This document shows, piece by piece, positions 13,677-14,611 of a stretch of 14,611 nt of DNA. The notes under the pieces are model-generated. The model made no database searches. It worked only from the letters and a program-made list of their open reading frames with translations, and was not told the origin of the DNA. The position numbers and the translations under genes were made by a program. Position 1 is the first letter of the stretch; every line of letters starts with the position of its first letter. Source of the DNA: JANNAV01 sp031384695 (lineage in GTDB: Bacteria; Pseudomonadota; Alphaproteobacteria; Rhodobacterales; Rhodobacteraceae); assembly GCA_031384695.1 (NCBI GenBank), contig JANNAV010000145.1, positions 1 to 14,611 on the forward strand, written 5' to 3'.

Positions 13677-14336
13677 TCAGGTGTTCAGATTTTCTTGCAA
13701 GAAGGCGAGGGTGGCGGACAGGCCATCGGGGGCGATGCCGTGGCCGGTGCCGCGCATCACATGGCCGAAAGTGGCAAACCCGGCGGCGTTCAGGGCCTGA
13801 CCGGCCTTTGCCATATCGCCAAACGGCACCACAGGGTCGGCGTCACCGTGGATCAGCAGAACCGGCGGTTTCACGCGGGAATCTTGCACCAATGCCTCGG
13901 GTTGCAGCAGCCGACCCGAGATCGCAACAACTCCGGCGATGGCCTCCGCACGGCGGGGTGCCACATGTATCGCCATCATCGCCCCTTGTGAAAACCCAAC
14001 CAAAGCAACGGCTTCCGAGCCGATCTTCTCATCCGACATGCGCGCATCCAGAAAGTCGTTCAAGGCCTGCGTCGCGGCCGCCAGCCCCGCCGCTGCCGCC
14101 TGTTCAGACGAGCCGTCCAGCCAGGGGATCGGAAACCACTGCCGCCCGAACGCGGTGCCAGGGCAGGCGTCGGGTGCATCGGGGGCCATGAAAACCGTGT
14201 CCTTCAGATGCGGCGCCAAAGGGTCGGCAAGGCCCAGCAAATCGGCGCCATCCGCACCGTACCCGTGCAGAAACACCACCAGACTGCGGCCCTGCCCCGA
14301 CAGCGCCGCCCTGCGGCCAAACTTCAACCCGCTCAT
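13677..14336 (-). CDS. Phospholipase/carboxylesterase family alpha/beta hydrolase
   Basis: A 219-residue serine hydrolase of the short-chain carboxylesterase / acyl-protein thioesterase type. The catalytic triad is visible: Ser116 in VGFSQGAMM, Asp167 in LIHGDADPVVP, His199 in GTGHGI. FLHGYGADG (22-30) supplies the oxyanion hole, and DTVFMAPDAPDACPG matches the family strand before it. There is no signal peptide, so it acts in the cytoplasm on small esters, lysolipids or acyl-proteins; the substrate is not deducible. The ATG at 14336 overlaps the stop of the upstream DNA glycosylase gene (ATGA), with AAGGGG about seven bases before it. A start at 14417 would lie deep in the glycosylase gene and is rejected. 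Translation is probably coupled to the glycosylase. Confidence 0.88.
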   Translation of the reverse strand: MSGLKFGRRAALSGQGRSLVVFLHGYGADGADLLGLADPLAPHLKDTVFMAPDAPDACPGTAFGRQWFPIPWLDGSSEQAAAAGLAAATQALNDFLDARMSDEKIGSEAVALVGFSQGAMMAIHVAPRRAEAIAGVVAISGRLLQPEALVQDSRVKPPVLLIHGDADPVVPFGDMAKAGQALNAAGFATFGHVMRGTGHGIAPDGLSATLAFLQENLNT

Positions 14337-14611
14337 CCCCGAACCCCTTCGCGCGATTTCGCCACATGGTAATAAGCCCAGAGTAGCCTTGCTGCAACCG
14401 CCCGCCACGGCGACCACGCTTCGGCCATCGCCCGCAGCGCCTTTTCCGATGGCCGCACCTCAAGCCCGAACATCAGCCGCGCCGCCTCTTGCAGCGCCAG
14501 ATCGCCGGGCGCGAAAACATCCGCCCGCCCCAGCGCGAACATCGCGTAAATCTCGGCCGTCCACAGCCCGATGCCCGGCACCCTGATCAGCGTGGCCACC
14601 ACCTCACCGTC
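14333..14611 (-). CDS. DNA-3-methyladenine glycosylase II-type (AlkA family), C-terminal part
   Basis: The last 92 residues of a helix-hairpin-helix (HhH-GPD) DNA glycosylase; the start lies past the right edge. The hairpin VPGIGLWTAEIYAMFALG (11-28 of the visible part) is followed by ADVFAPGDLALQ, where the Asp in PGDLALQ corresponds to the catalytic Asp of AlkA. The end has the family's SPWRAVAARLLWAYYH motif. It removes alkylated purines as the first step of base excision repair. It shares a 4-base ATGA overlap with the downstream esterase gene. AlkA-like is preferred to MutY/Nth because no iron-sulfur cysteine cluster follows the domain. Confidence 0.88.
   Translation of the reverse strand, partial: DGEVVATLIRVPGIGLWTAEIYAMFALGRADVFAPGDLALQEAARLMFGLEVRPSEKALRAMAEAWSPWRAVAARLLWAYYHVAKSREGVRG

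Noticed and set aside
1..14611. A whole undescribed multi-gene system such as defence, toxin-antitoxin or secondary metabolism
   Set aside because: All larger genes fall in known families and most are housekeeping; no transposase, integrase, nuclease-effector or toxin-like pair was seen. The novelty lies in regulatory and repeat structure rather than in a gene system.

Overview
The window is strongly GC-rich and densely coded. It looks like a chromosomal core segment of an alphaproteobacterium, most probably of the Rhodobacterales/Roseobacter group. Three things point there: a CckA-type hybrid kinase with a CtrA-like box (TTAA-N7-TTAA) in its promoter, an alphaproteobacterial SOS box (GTTC-N7-GTTC) in front of recA, and the gene neighbourhood recA-alaS / cckA / rsmB / guaB. 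The family assignments and the group placement rest on reading motifs and on memory; no search was run.

Left part (1-7877), mostly minus strand: the N-terminal portion of alaS (cut by the window edge), recA with its SOS box and a clear intrinsic terminator, a small plus-strand sulfotransferase-like gene, cckA, rsmB (16S rRNA m5C methyltransferase family) and guaB (IMP dehydrogenase). This is housekeeping: translation, recombination and SOS, cell-cycle phosphorelay, rRNA modification and purine synthesis.

Middle part (8048-11300), accessory: a two-gene plus-strand unit (small ABM-fold protein plus stand-alone class I glutamine amidotransferase), then a divergent pair of a RidA-family gene (minus) and a WYL-domain regulator (plus). 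The gap between that pair holds three strong inverted repeats. Two of them are long related palindromes whose arms differ in a compensating way. A flavodoxin-fold NAD(P)H oxidoreductase gene follows, and a 15-bp tandem-repeat array lies on each side of it.

Right part (11301-14611): a poorly coding stretch, then a phytanoyl-CoA-dioxygenase-like gene (minus) divergent from glucokinase glk (plus). Next come tandem GC-rich hairpins between converging genes, and finally an AlkA-type DNA glycosylase (cut by the right edge) whose stop overlaps the start of a carboxylesterase gene.

No mobile element, CRISPR array, tRNA, rRNA or obvious defence system was seen. The least explained structure is the palindrome cluster at 9611-9758 between the RidA-like gene and the WYL regulator. 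Next are the CtrA-type box at cckA and the pair of 15-bp minisatellites.
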